Shown: positions 1 to 8,570, counted from the stretch's first letter. The stretch is DNA of 64,000 nt from Nonomuraea gerenzanensis (GCF_020215645.1 NZ_CP084058.1:2418001-2482000); one strand, 5' to 3'. A program made the numbers and translations. Notes: generated by a model not told the origin, from the sequence alone.

Positions 1-403
1 CCAGCCGGCTGGTCCGGCCGTCCTCCTGGCCCCCGATGAGCTGGCGCAGCCACGGCTGCGCCAGCAGGGCGAGGCTGGCGAAGGCCACCAGCCACGGCAC
101 CATCGACTCGAACAGCTTGCCCGGCGTGAGCAGCAGCAGCGAGCTGCCCACGCAGGCCCCCAGCACCGCCGTCACCGACAGCAGGGTGGCCCTGCGCCGC
201 TGTCCCCGCAGCTCGGCCCGGTAGCCGAGCACACCCCCCAGATAGCCGGGCCACAACGCCACCGCGTTGGTGACGGTGGCGGTCAGGCCCGGGTAACCCA
301 GCGCCAGGAGGGCGGGGAACGAGATGAGCGTCCCTCCGCCCGCCAGGGCGTTCACCACACCGGCCAGCAGGCCGGCACCGACCAGGAAGAGCAGGTCGGT
401 CAT
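1..403 (-). CDS. TauE/SafE family sulfite/sulfonate exporter-like membrane protein (partial, C-terminus beyond window)
   Basis: About 134 N-terminal residues are visible; the gene runs off the left edge. The protein starts MTDLLFLVGAGLLAGVVNAL and continues with AGGGTLISFPALLALG, the glycine-rich first half-repeat typical of TauE/SafE (DUF81) permeases, followed by further hydrophobic segments. Family members are thought to export sulfite, sulfoacetate or related anions across the cytoplasmic membrane. The ATG overlaps the TGA of the upstream gamma-glutamyltransferase gene (ATGA), so it is translationally coupled and the last visible member of the peptide-import operon. A role in releasing sulfur oxyanions from breakdown of sulfur-containing peptides is inference. 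Confidence 0.85.
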   Translation of the reverse strand, partial: MTDLLFLVGAGLLAGVVNALAGGGTLISFPALLALGYPGLTATVTNAVALWPGYLGGVLGYRAELRGQRRRATLLSVTAVLGACVGSSLLLLTPGKLFESMVPWLVAFASLALLAQPWLRQLIGGQEDGRTSRL

Positions 404-2193
404 CGGCCGGCAGCGTAGCCCTGGGCGCCACGCGGGTTGGCGGCGGCCTTGAGGAAGGCGCCGTCACGGGCGACCGCGCTCAGCCTGCCGAGCGACCACG
501 GGCCCTGCACCTCGACCTCGTGCCCGCGCCGGCGCAGCTCCGCTATGACGCCCGGATCCACCCGGTCCTCCACGTGCACCACGCCGGGGCGGGAGCCGCG
601 CGGGAAGAACGAGCTGGGGAAGTGCTCGGTGTGGAACATGGGGGCGTCCACGGCCTCCTGCAGGTTGAGCTTGCCGTGGACGACCGCGAGGAAGAAGTTC
701 AGGCTCCACTGGTCCTGCTGGTCGCCGCCGGGGGTGCCGAACGCCAGCCACGGCTTGCCGTCCCTGAGCGCGAACGACGGCGACAGCGTCGTACGGGGGC
801 GCGTGCCGGGGCGCAGCGCGGTGGCCACGTCCTCCTGCAGCCAGAACATCTGGGCCCGGGTGCCCAGGCAGAAGCCCAGCTCCGGGATGGTGGGGGAGCT
901 CTGCAGCCAGCCGCCGCTGGGGGTGGCCGACACCATGTTGCCGAAGCGGTCCACGACGTCCACGTGGCACGTGTCGCCCTTGACCATGCCGTCCTTGGAG
1001 ACCGTGGGCTCGCCGACGCCCTGCGGCTTGCGGGCGCCGGACAGGCCGGGGGCGTCGCTCAGCGTGCCGGGGTCGGGGAAGACGGGCAGCCGGGGCGCCC
1101 GCCCGCCGGGGGCTCCCGGCCGCAGCTCCAGGCTGGCCTCGGCGCCGATCAGCCGCCGCCGCTCGGCGTTGTAGGCCGGGCTCAGCAGGTCGGCCATGGG
1201 CACGTCGGTGTCGCCGTACCAGGCCTCGCGGTCGGCGAAGGCCAGCTTGGCGGCCTCCGTCACCGTGTGCAGGTAGTCGGCGCCGAGGAAGTCCATGCCG
1301 TCCAGGTCGTACCCGTCGAGCAGGGCGAGCTGCTGCAGGAACGCGGGCCCCTGGCCCCACGGGCCGGTCTTGGCCACCGTGTGACCCCGGTAGTCGAAGG
1401 TCAGCGGCTCCTCCACCGAGGCCGACCAGCCCGCCAGGTCGTCGCCCGTGAGCAGGCCGCCGTGCACCTCGCCCGAGCTGTCCCGCCAGGCCGTCGTCGC
1501 GCTGAACTCGGCGATCGCCTCGGCGACGAAGCCCTCGTACCAGGCCTTCCTGGCGGCGGCGAGCTGGCCCTCGCGGGTGCTCGACGCGGCCTCGGCCTCC
1601 GCGACCACCCGGCGGTAGGTGGCGGCCAGCACGGGGTTGGCCAGCTTGGAGCCGGGCTCGGGAACGTTCCCGCCCGGCAGCCAGGTGGCCGCCGACGTGG
1701 GCCAGTCCTGCGTGAACAGCTCCCGCACCGACGCGATCGTGGCCGAGATCCGCTCCAGCACCGGCACGCCGTGCTCGGCGTAGTGAATGGCGGGCGCCAG
1801 CACGTCGGCCAGCGACCAGGTGCCCCAGCGCTCCAGCATCAGCATCCAGCCGCCGAACGCCCCCGGCACGGTCGCCGCCAGCAGCCCGGTGCCGGGCACG
1901 ACGTCCAGGCCCAGCTCGGCGAAGCGTTCGATCGTGGCCGCGGCGGGGGCCACGCCCTGACCGCACACGACCGACACCTTCTGCTCGGCCTCGCTCCACA
2001 ACAGGATCGGCACCTCGCCGCCGGGGCCGTTCAGGTGCGGCTCGGCGACCTGCAGCACGAATCCGGCGGCCACCGCGGCGTCGAACGCGTTGCCGCCGCG
2101 CTCCAGGACGCCCATGCCGGTGGCGGAGGCCAGCCAGTGGGTGCTGGCGACCATGCCGAAGTCGCCCGACAGCTCGGGCCTGGTGGTGAACAA
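400..2193 (-). CDS. Gamma-glutamyltransferase family protein
   Basis: 597 aa N-terminal nucleophile hydrolase of the gamma-glutamyltranspeptidase family, which cleaves or transfers gamma-glutamyl groups from glutathione and similar peptides. The N-terminus has the family core (VLERGGNAFDAAVAAGFV, then LNGPGGE). The autoprocessing site is probably the Thr in VKGDTCHVDVVD (about residue 410), followed by the small-subunit SATPSGGW block. Length fits the family. I see no obvious signal peptide, so it may be cytoplasmic, unlike classical periplasmic GGT. The start is a TTG with AAGGAG five bases upstream, 9 bp after the oppF-like stop. It is co-transcribed with a peptide importer, which suggests that imported gamma-glutamyl peptides are its substrate (inference). 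Confidence 0.88.
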   Translation of the reverse strand: MFTTRPELSGDFGMVASTHWLASATGMGVLERGGNAFDAAVAAGFVLQVAEPHLNGPGGEVPILLWSEAEQKVSVVCGQGVAPAAATIERFAELGLDVVPGTGLLAATVPGAFGGWMLMLERWGTWSLADVLAPAIHYAEHGVPVLERISATIASVRELFTQDWPTSAATWLPGGNVPEPGSKLANPVLAATYRRVVAEAEAASSTREGQLAAARKAWYEGFVAEAIAEFSATTAWRDSSGEVHGGLLTGDDLAGWSASVEEPLTFDYRGHTVAKTGPWGQGPAFLQQLALLDGYDLDGMDFLGADYLHTVTEAAKLAFADREAWYGDTDVPMADLLSPAYNAERRRLIGAEASLELRPGAPGGRAPRLPVFPDPGTLSDAPGLSGARKPQGVGEPTVSKDGMVKGDTCHVDVVDRFGNMVSATPSGGWLQSSPTIPELGFCLGTRAQMFWLQEDVATALRPGTRPRTTLSPSFALRDGKPWLAFGTPGGDQQDQWSLNFFLAVVHGKLNLQEAVDAPMFHTEHFPSSFFPRGSRPGVVHVEDRVDPGVIAELRRRGHEVEVQGPWSLGRLSAVARDGAFLKAAANPRGAQGYAAGR

Positions 2194-2202
2194 GATTTCT
2201 CC

Positions 2203-3165
2203 TTACTTGGCCGCGTCGGGGACGCGGTCCGCCGTTACCAGGTGGCACGCGGCGGGGTGACCGCCACCACGCGGGTCGTTCAACAGAGGTTCGGAGGTAC
2301 GGCACTCGTCGTAGGCGAGCGGGCACCGCGTGTGGAAACGGCAGCCGGACGGCGGGTCCATCGGGCTCGGCACGTCACCGCCGAGTACGATCCTGCGCCG
2401 CTCCCGCTGCCTGGCGGGGTCGGCCACCGGCGCCGCCGACAGCAGGGCCTGCGTGTACGGATGCCGCGGCTGCGCGAAGATCTCGGCCGTCGGCCCCGAC
2501 TCGACGATCCTGCCCAGGTACATGACCGCGATCCGGTCGGCCAGGAACTCCACGACCGACAGGTCATGCGTGATGAACAGGCACGAGAAGCCCATGTCCC
2601 GCTGCAGATCGGTGATCAGGTTGAGCACCGACGCCTGCACGGACACGTCCAGCGCCGACACGGGCTCGTCCGCCACGACCAGCTTGGGCTCCAGGATCAG
2701 CGCCCTGGCCAGCCCCACCCGCTGCCGCTGCCCACCGGACAGCTCGTGCGGGAAGCGCTTGCGCATCTCCTGGCGCAGCCCCACCTTCTCCAGCATCGCC
2801 GCCACCCGGTTCGCGACCTCGCGCCGGTCGGTGACCTTGTGCCGCAGCAGCGGCTCGGCCACGATCCGCTCGATCGTGAAGCGCGGGTTGAGCGAGGAGA
2901 ACGGGTCCTGGAAGACCATGTGCACGTCCCTGCGCAGCGGGCGCATGGCCCGGCGCGACAGGTGCGTGATGTCCTTGCCGCCCAGCTCGATCGAGCCCGC
3001 CGTCGGCTCGGTCAGGCGCAGCACGCACTTGCCGACCGTGGACTTGCCGCTGCCCGACTCGCCGACCAGCCCGAGCACCTCGCCCTCGCCGATCTCCAGC
3101 GACAGGCCGTCCACGGCCCGCACGGGGCCGTAGTGCTTGACCAGGTTGTCGATCCGCAGGATCAC
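2203..3165 (-). CDS. Oligopeptide/dipeptide ABC transporter ATP-binding protein (OppF/DppF type)
   Basis: 320 aa ATPase energising peptide import at the inner face of the membrane. It shows Walker A GESGSGKST, signature LSGGQRQRVGLARAL, Walker B LVVADEPVSALD, and the C-terminal oligopeptide-type extension with cysteines (GCRFHTRCPLAYDEC). The start is a GTG overlapping the TGA of the oppD-like gene (GTGA). The reading frame stays open much further upstream, but that part is only the shadow of the oppD-like gene in another frame. It works as a heterodimer with the neighbouring OppD-like ATPase. Confidence 0.93.
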   Translation of the reverse strand: MILRIDNLVKHYGPVRAVDGLSLEIGEGEVLGLVGESGSGKSTVGKCVLRLTEPTAGSIELGGKDITHLSRRAMRPLRRDVHMVFQDPFSSLNPRFTIERIVAEPLLRHKVTDRREVANRVAAMLEKVGLRQEMRKRFPHELSGGQRQRVGLARALILEPKLVVADEPVSALDVSVQASVLNLITDLQRDMGFSCLFITHDLSVVEFLADRIAVMYLGRIVESGPTAEIFAQPRHPYTQALLSAAPVADPARQRERRRIVLGGDVPSPMDPPSGCRFHTRCPLAYDECRTSEPLLNDPRGGGHPAACHLVTADRVPDAAK

Positions 3166-4127
3166 CACTGACCTCCCGGGTGGAAGCAGGCCGCCAGATG
3201 GTTGTCGGCCTGGCGTTCGAGCAGCGGCCTGGCCGCCCGGCAGTCCGCCTGGGCGAACCGGCAGCGGTCCTGGAAGGCGCACTCGTCGGGGTCCGACAGC
3301 GGCGAGGGCACCATGCCGGGGATCTCCGCCAGGCGGCTGTTCACGGCGGCGGAGGGCAGGGCCTTCATCAGGCCCAGCGTGTACGGATGCCGCGGATCGG
3401 CGAACAGCTCGGCCACCGGGGCCTGCTCGACGGCGCGGCCCGCGTACATGACCATGGCCCTGTCGGCGATGTCGGCCACCACGCCCAGGTCGTGCGTGAT
3501 GAGGATGATCGCGGTGCCGAGCCGGTCGCGCAGGTCGCGGAAGACGTCCAGCACGCCCGCCTGGATCGTCACGTCGAGCGCCGTGGTGGGCTCGTCGGCG
3601 ATCAGCACGCGCGGCGAGCAGGCCACCGCGATGGCGATCATCACGCGCTGCCGCATGCCGCCGGAGAGCTGGTGCGGATACTCCTTCATCCGGCGCACCG
3701 GCGCGGGGATGCCGACCAGCTCCAGCAGCTCCACGGCCCGCTTGTTCGCGACCTGCCGCGACAGCCTCTCGTGCCTGCGCAGCACCTCGGTGATCTGGTA
3801 TCCGACCGTGAACGACGGGTTCAGCGAGGTCATCGGCTCCTGGAAGACGACCGAGACGGTCTTGCCGCGCACCTGCCGCATCTCCGGCTCGGGCAGCGTG
3901 GTCAGCTCGCGGCCGTCCAGCTTGATGGAGCCGGACAGCCGCGTGGTGGCGGGCGGCAGCAGCCGGGGGATCGACATGGCGGTGACCGACTTGCCGCAGC
4001 CCGACTCGCCGCACAGCGCGAGGATCTCGCCCTCGTCCAGGGTGAGCGAGATGTCCCTGACCGCCTGGACGTGGCCGTCCTCGGTGTCGAAGCCGACCTT
4101 GAGGTCGGTGATCTCCAGCAGGCTCAT
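3162..4127 (-). CDS. Oligopeptide/dipeptide ABC transporter ATP-binding protein (OppD/DppD type)
   Basis: 321 aa ATPase. Walker A CGESGCGKSVT, signature LSGGMRQRVMIAIAV, Walker B VLIADEPTTALD, H-loop ITHDLG and the C-terminal oligo_HPY-type tail (CAFQDRCRFAQADC) place it in the OppD/DppD/GsiA-like group. Its ATG overlaps the stop of the OppC-like permease (ATGA) and its own stop overlaps the start of the OppF-like gene, so the two ATPases are translationally coupled. Confidence 0.94.
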   Translation of the reverse strand: MSLLEITDLKVGFDTEDGHVQAVRDISLTLDEGEILALCGESGCGKSVTAMSIPRLLPPATTRLSGSIKLDGRELTTLPEPEMRQVRGKTVSVVFQEPMTSLNPSFTVGYQITEVLRRHERLSRQVANKRAVELLELVGIPAPVRRMKEYPHQLSGGMRQRVMIAIAVACSPRVLIADEPTTALDVTIQAGVLDVFRDLRDRLGTAIILITHDLGVVADIADRAMVMYAGRAVEQAPVAELFADPRHPYTLGLMKALPSAAVNSRLAEIPGMVPSPLSDPDECAFQDRCRFAQADCRAARPLLERQADNHLAACFHPGGQW

Positions 4128-4951
4128 CGGTGGCTCCTCGGGTCCAGTACGTCACGCAGCCCGTCGCCGAGCAGGTTGAAGCCGAGCGTCGCCAGCGCGA
4201 TCATCAACCCGGGCCAGATGGCCAGCCAGGGCGCGTCGCTCAGGTACTGCTGCGCGGTCGTCAGCATCACGCCCCACGACGGCGTCGGCGGCTGCACGCC
4301 CAGACCCAGGAACGACAGCGTGGCCTCGCCGATGATCGCCGCCGGGATCGCCACCGTGGCCTGCACGATGAGCGGGCTGGCGCAGTTCGGCAGCACGTAG
4401 CGGAAGATGATGTGGCCGTCGCCCGCGCCGTCGGCGATGGCCGCGGCCACGTAGTCCATCTCCCTGACCGCCAGCACCTCGCCGCGGGTGATCCGGATGA
4501 TCGCGGGCAGCTGCGAGAAGCCCAGCGCCAGCACGACGCCCTTGAGCGAGGGCCCGATGATCGCCGCCAGGCCGACCGCGAACACCAGGAACGGGAAGGC
4601 CAGCGTCACGTCCACCAGGCGCATCACGATCGGGTCCAGCCAGCGCCGGTAGAAGCCGGCGACCAGCCCGATCGGGATGCCGACCACCATCGCCAGCAGC
4701 GTGGACAGCACGCCCGCCTGCAGCGAGACCTGGGCGCCGTGCGCGATCCGCGCGAAGGCGTCCCTGCCGAGGTCGTCGGTGCCCATCGGGTGCGCGCCCG
4801 ACGGGGCCGCCAGCGTGGCCGTGTAGTCCTGCGCCGCGGGGTCGCCCGTCACCAGCGGCCCGAGCAGGGCCAGCAGCACGAACGCGACCACCAGCACCAG
4901 GCCCGCCATCGGCATCGGCCGCCGCCTGAAACGTCGCCAGTGCCTAGTCAC
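4124..4951 (-). CDS. Peptide ABC transporter permease (OppC/DppC type)
   Basis: 275 aa inner-membrane permease. It has the OppC N-terminal motif: a basic stretch, a first membrane helix (LVLVVAFVLLALLGPLV) and HPMGTDDLGRDAFARI, followed by the BPD_transp_1 core with an EAA-type loop (EVLAVREMDYVAAAIADGAG). The start is a GTG eight bases inside the OppB-like gene, preceded by GGGAGG. It forms the translocation channel with the OppB-like subunit. Confidence 0.93.
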   Translation of the reverse strand: MTRHWRRFRRRPMPMAGLVLVVAFVLLALLGPLVTGDPAAQDYTATLAAPSGAHPMGTDDLGRDAFARIAHGAQVSLQAGVLSTLLAMVVGIPIGLVAGFYRRWLDPIVMRLVDVTLAFPFLVFAVGLAAIIGPSLKGVVLALGFSQLPAIIRITRGEVLAVREMDYVAAAIADGAGDGHIIFRYVLPNCASPLIVQATVAIPAAIIGEATLSFLGLGVQPPTPSWGVMLTTAQQYLSDAPWLAIWPGLMIALATLGFNLLGDGLRDVLDPRSHR

Positions 4952-5903
4952 GGGTGCCTCCCGACAGCCTGATCCGGGGGTTGAGGAAGGCGTAGGCGAT
5001 GTCGACCAGCAGGTTCACCACGACGTAGCCGATGACCGTGACCAGCACGACCGCCTGGATGACGGGGTAGTTCCTGGTCAGGACCGCGTCCACGGTGAGC
5101 TTGCCGAAGCCGGGGATGACGAAGATCTGCTCGGTCACCACGGCGCCGCTGATCAGCGCGCCGAGCTGCAGGCCGAGCACGGTCACCACGGTCGTCAGGC
5201 TGTTGCGCAGCGCGTGCGCGCCCACCACCTTGGCCTCGGACAGGCCCTTGGACCTGGCGGTCCTGACGTAGTCGGCCGACAGCGCGCCGAGCATGGCCGA
5301 GCGGGTCTGCCGCATCAGGATCGCCGCGAAGCCGGTGCCGAGCACCAGCGCCGGCAGGATCATGCGCTGCAGGTTCGCGGCCGGGTCCTCGGTGAAGGGC
5401 ACGTAGCCGGAGGCCGGCAGCACCCGCCAGGTGACCGCGAACAGCAGGATGCCGAGCAGGCCCAGCCAGAAGTGCGGGATCGACAGGCCGGCCAGGCCGA
5501 AGCCGGTGGCCACGTAGTCGGCGAACCTGCCGCGGCGGACGGCGGCCACGATGCCCGCCCCCACGCCGACGACGATCGCGACCACCATGGCCAGCAGCGA
5601 CAGCTCCAGCGTCACCGGCAGCCGCTCGGCCAGGATGTCAGCCACGGGGAGCTGGTCCTGGGTCGAGCGGCCGAAGTTGCCGGTGAGGGTCTGGCCGACA
5701 TAGTCCACGTACTGTGCCGGCAGCGGCTTGTCCAGGCCGAACTCCTTGCGGATGGCCTCGATGGCGGCCGGCGAGGCCTCCTGCCCCGCCATGACCGAGG
5801 CCGGGTCGCCGGGCAGCGCCCGGATGCCCAGGAAGATCAGGACGCTGGACAGGAACAGCACGAGCACGGCCGATCCGCAGCGCCTCAGGATGAACCAGAG
5901 CAT
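4944..5903 (-). CDS. Peptide ABC transporter permease (OppB/DppB type)
   Basis: 319 aa inner-membrane permease. The N-terminal helix and FLGIRALPGDPASVMAG are the classic OppB/DppB signature. An EAA loop (YVRTARSKGLSEAKVVGAHALRN is split across the loop region) and about six membrane segments follow. The ATG overlaps the TGA of the substrate-binding protein gene by one base (TGATG). It pairs with the OppC-like permease. Confidence 0.93.
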   Translation of the reverse strand: MLWFILRRCGSAVLVLFLSSVLIFLGIRALPGDPASVMAGQEASPAAIEAIRKEFGLDKPLPAQYVDYVGQTLTGNFGRSTQDQLPVADILAERLPVTLELSLLAMVVAIVVGVGAGIVAAVRRGRFADYVATGFGLAGLSIPHFWLGLLGILLFAVTWRVLPASGYVPFTEDPAANLQRMILPALVLGTGFAAILMRQTRSAMLGALSADYVRTARSKGLSEAKVVGAHALRNSLTTVVTVLGLQLGALISGAVVTEQIFVIPGFGKLTVDAVLTRNYPVIQAVVLVTVIGYVVVNLLVDIAYAFLNPRIRLSGGTRD

Positions 5904-7519
5904 CAGGCGGCGAACCCGGCGGTGACGTAGCGGGGCAGGCCGTCCTTGAAGTACTGGACGCCGGCCACGGTCTTGTGCATGCCGAGGTAGTAGAGGTTGT
6001 GGTAGAGGTACACCACGCCACGCAGCTCGGCGGCCTTCTTCATGGCGCTGCCGTAGAGCTCGGCCCGCTTGGCGACGTCGGTCTCGGCGGCGGCCTGCTT
6101 GATCGGGTCGTCGATGCCGGGGTCCGACATGCCCGCGTAGTTGTTGCTGCCCTGGGTGGTGACCAGGTTCGTGAGGTTGCCGTCCGGGTCCACACGGCCG
6201 GACCAGCCGCTCAGCAGGACGTCGAACTTGCCGGCCTTGCCCTGCTCCAGCACGCTGACGAACTCCGCCGTCTGCACGCTCACGTTGAAGCCCGCCTCCT
6301 TGGTCATCGACTGGATGACCTGCGCCAGGCGCTGGTTGACGGCGTCGTTCGGGGTGGCCAGGGTGACCGCGATCGGCGTCGGCACGCCGGAGGCCTGCAC
6401 GAGCTGCTTGGCCTTGGCCAGGTCACGCTTGGGGCAGGTCAGGTCCTTGGGCCGGTACGGGCTGTCCACCGGGACGGGGTAGCAGTCGACCTCGTGCAGC
6501 CCGTTGTAGACGGCCTTGTTGATGGCGTCGCGGTCCAGCGCCAGCTCGAACGCCTCGCGCAGCTCGGGGCTCTTGCCCAGCGGCGTGTCGATCGGGCCCG
6601 GCTTCTCGGTGGAGCCGCTGGCGTTGCCGATGTTGATCTGGAAGCCGTAGTACCCGAGGCCGCCGCCGGAGACGACGGTCAGGTTCGGGTCGGACTGCAC
6701 GCCCGCGACCGTGTTCGTGGCGAGCTGGTCGGCCACCTGCACGTCGCCGGACTTGAGGTTGGCGGCCCGCACGTTGGGGTCGACGATGATTTTGTATACG
6801 AGCTTGTCGAGCTTGACCTTGGCGGCGTCGTAGTAGTCGGCCGACTTCTCCAGCACGATCTGGCTGCCGGAGGTACGGCCGGCGAACTTGAACGGCCCGG
6901 CGCACACCGGGGCGGCGCCGAAGTTGTCACCCTCGGAGTCGAGCGCCTTGGGCGACATGATCATGCCGGCGCGGTCGGCGAGCTGCGCGGTCAGCGGCGT
7001 GAACGGCTGCGTCAGCGTGAGCTTCACCGTCGCGGGATCGACCACCTCGACCTTGGACACGGCGGCCAGGTCGGCCTGCCGCGCGGACTTCTCCCAGGTG
7101 CGGTGCCGGTCCAGCGACTTCTTGACGGCCTCGGCGTCGAGCGCGGTGCCGTCGTTGAACTTGACGCCTGCGCGCAGCTTGATCGTCACTTCCCTGCCGC
7201 CGTCCGACAGCTCCGGCAGGGCCGCGGCGAGCTGGGGGACCAGGGTGGAGGAGGCGTCGATGTCGTAGAGCTTCTCGCACATGTTGGCGAACACCTCGCG
7301 GCCCACGAGCGTGGTGGAGATGCTCGGGTCCAGTGCGTCGGGGTCCGCGTTGAGCGCGATGTTGAGCGTGCCGCCGTTCTTGACCGGCCGGTGGTCGGCC
7401 GAGGCGCTGGCTATGGAACTCGGTGCCGCGGGTGTGCTGCTCGTTCCGCCTCCGCCACAGGCCGCCAGGGCGAGGGGAAGGGTGACGAGCGCCGCGACGA
7501 CCTTGGGGGACGGTCGCAT
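5903..7519 (-). CDS. Peptide-type ABC transporter substrate-binding lipoprotein (SBP_bac_5 family)
   Basis: 538 aa extracytoplasmic receptor. A lipoprotein signal peptide ends in the lipobox LAAC, followed by GGGGTSS. The mature part follows the family 5 plan (GGTLNIALNADPDALDPS near the N-terminus; a KLRAGVKFNDGTALDAEAVK block). I start it at the ATG at 7519 because CGGAGG lies just upstream; 15 further codons are open upstream but would cross the promoter. It is the first gene of the opp-like operon. Ligand specificity cannot be read from sequence; the downstream gamma-glutamyltransferase suggests glutathione or gamma-glutamyl peptides (inference). A TTGTATAC element lies inside the gene at 6792-6799. 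Confidence 0.93.
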   Translation of the reverse strand: MRPSPKVVAALVTLPLALAACGGGGTSSTPAAPSSIASASADHRPVKNGGTLNIALNADPDALDPSISTTLVGREVFANMCEKLYDIDASSTLVPQLAAALPELSDGGREVTIKLRAGVKFNDGTALDAEAVKKSLDRHRTWEKSARQADLAAVSKVEVVDPATVKLTLTQPFTPLTAQLADRAGMIMSPKALDSEGDNFGAAPVCAGPFKFAGRTSGSQIVLEKSADYYDAAKVKLDKLVYKIIVDPNVRAANLKSGDVQVADQLATNTVAGVQSDPNLTVVSGGGLGYYGFQINIGNASGSTEKPGPIDTPLGKSPELREAFELALDRDAINKAVYNGLHEVDCYPVPVDSPYRPKDLTCPKRDLAKAKQLVQASGVPTPIAVTLATPNDAVNQRLAQVIQSMTKEAGFNVSVQTAEFVSVLEQGKAGKFDVLLSGWSGRVDPDGNLTNLVTTQGSNNYAGMSDPGIDDPIKQAAAETDVAKRAELYGSAMKKAAELRGVVYLYHNLYYLGMHKTVAGVQYFKDGLPRYVTAGFAA

Positions 7520-7545
7520 GGTGCCTCCGTTGAAACGTTTAGGAG

Positions 7546-7561
7546 ACTGTATACAAGATGC
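7546..7561 (-). promoter_or_regulatory. Promoter -10 and putative GntR operator of the peptide-import operon
   Basis: On the minus strand the sequence reads CATCTTGTATACAGT. TACAGT (7546-7551) fits an actinobacterial -10 (TANNNT) about 26 bases before the start codon. It overlaps TGTATACA (7548-7555), a perfect 8-bp palindrome of the yGT-N-ACr kind bound by FadR-type GntR proteins. The same ATCTTGTATAC string occurs in front of the gntR gene. Confidence 0.6.
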
Positions 7562-7609
7562 CACATTTCAGCGGTGTTTCATCACCCTATGTTGTTACCT
7601 GAGCGTTTC

Positions 7610-8287
7610 CTAATCGTTTGGGTGTTTTGTCCTGCGGCCCACTGCCAGCAGGAACGACCGCCGGGCCGCGGCGACGTGCGCGACCGCTCTGGCCTGCGCC
7701 TCGTCCTCGTCGCCCGCCTCGATGGCCTCGCACAGGCTCAGGTGCTCGGTCCAGGAGTGCGGCCCGCGCGCGGCGGCGGTCTGGCTGAAGATCCACTGCG
7801 CGCGCTGGAGCATGGGCTTCATCATCAGCGCCAGGTACGAGTTCCCCGTCGCCTCGCCCACGGCCAGGTGAAAGGCGGTGTTGAGGTCGGCCACCGCCTC
7901 CAGCCGCCCCGCCTCGACCGCCTCCTTCGACTGCTCCAGCAGCCGGCGCAGCCGCTCGGCCGTGGCGGGCGAGCGTTTGCGCGCGGCCAGCCGGGCCGCC
8001 AGGCCCTCGATGGCCATGCGCACGTCGAAGAGCTCCTCGCCCTCCTCGGCCGACAGCCTGGCCACCGTGGCGCCCAGGCGCGGCACGACCTGGATGAAGC
8101 CCTCGGCGGCCAAAACGCGGATGGACTCGCGCACGGGGTTGCGCGAGACGCCGAGCGCGGCTGCCAGCCGGTCCTCGACCAGGCGTTCGCCCTGGGCGAG
8201 CTCGCCCGAGAGAATGCGGCGGCGCAGCTCCTTGGTGACCTCGTCACGCAAGGTCTGGTGGGCCCCGCCCAGCGTCATATCAGTCAT
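7610..8287 (-). CDS. GntR family transcriptional regulator, FadR subfamily (FCD domain)
   Basis: 225 aa. The N-terminal winged helix is clear (RDEVTKELRRRILSGELAQG, then LGVSRNPVRESIRVLAAEGFI) and is followed by an all-helical FCD ligand domain (EGEELFDVRMAIEGLAARLA ... HLAVGEATGNSYLALMM). The frame is open from a TTG at 8308, but that codon lies inside the operator-like site. I prefer the ATG at 8287, with 8278 as the alternative; neither has a good ribosome binding site. It lies directly upstream of and codirectional with the peptide-import operon and probably represses both itself and the operon through the shared TTGTATAC site (inference). Confidence 0.9.
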   Translation of the reverse strand: MTDMTLGGAHQTLRDEVTKELRRRILSGELAQGERLVEDRLAAALGVSRNPVRESIRVLAAEGFIQVVPRLGATVARLSAEEGEELFDVRMAIEGLAARLAARKRSPATAERLRRLLEQSKEAVEAGRLEAVADLNTAFHLAVGEATGNSYLALMMKPMLQRAQWIFSQTAAARGPHSWTEHLSLCEAIEAGDEDEAQARAVAHVAAARRSFLLAVGRRTKHPND

Positions 8288-8297
8288 AGGGGGATTT

Positions 8298-8312
8298 ATC
8301 GTATACAAGATT
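8298..8312 (-). promoter_or_regulatory. Putative gntR promoter and autoregulatory operator
   Basis: Minus strand ATCTTGTATACGAT. TACGAT (8298-8303) fits a -10 hexamer ten bases before the ATG at 8287, which would give a leaderless or nearly leaderless mRNA. GTATAC at its centre is palindromic, and eleven bases match the site before the substrate-binding protein gene. Confidence 0.55.
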
Positions 8313-8570
8313 TTAGAGCTGGCGTGCAGGGTACCAGTCGGCGTCCGTAACCTGCCTGGCCACCTCCCACAGCCGGTCGAACTCCGCCACGAAGTACCGG
8401 CACCACACGGGCTCGCGCCGGTTCGAGAGGGTGAAGCCGGGAGTGGGGCCCCGGTGGACGGTGACCGCCCAGCTCCACCTACATCTCGAGGTTCTTGCCG
8501 GTGGCGAGGTCCGCGCGTAGGCGCGCCAGCGGTCGCCTACCGCGATACGCGCCCCGCGGCGGCGCGCCGT
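8313..8570 (-). pseudogene. Possible gene remnant downstream of the ABC-2 permease
   Basis: The minus-strand frame that ends in TAA at 8313-8315 reads like real protein over its last 50 codons: GFTLSNRREPVWCRYFVAEF followed by DRLWEVARQVTDADWYPARQL. Further upstream, sensible sequence (LRADLATGKNLEM) continues in a different frame, and the only in-frame upstream boundary is the stop codon of the permease. No start codon with a ribosome binding site is present. I read this as the frameshifted C-terminal end of a lost gene. The ending resembles the C-terminal part of phospholipase-D-like effector domains of HTH regulators, but this is a guess. Confidence 0.3.

Noticed and set aside
2203..4155. 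A 650-aa fused OppF protein
   Set aside because: The first half is the OppD gene read in a wrong frame. The true OppF starts at the GTG at 3165.
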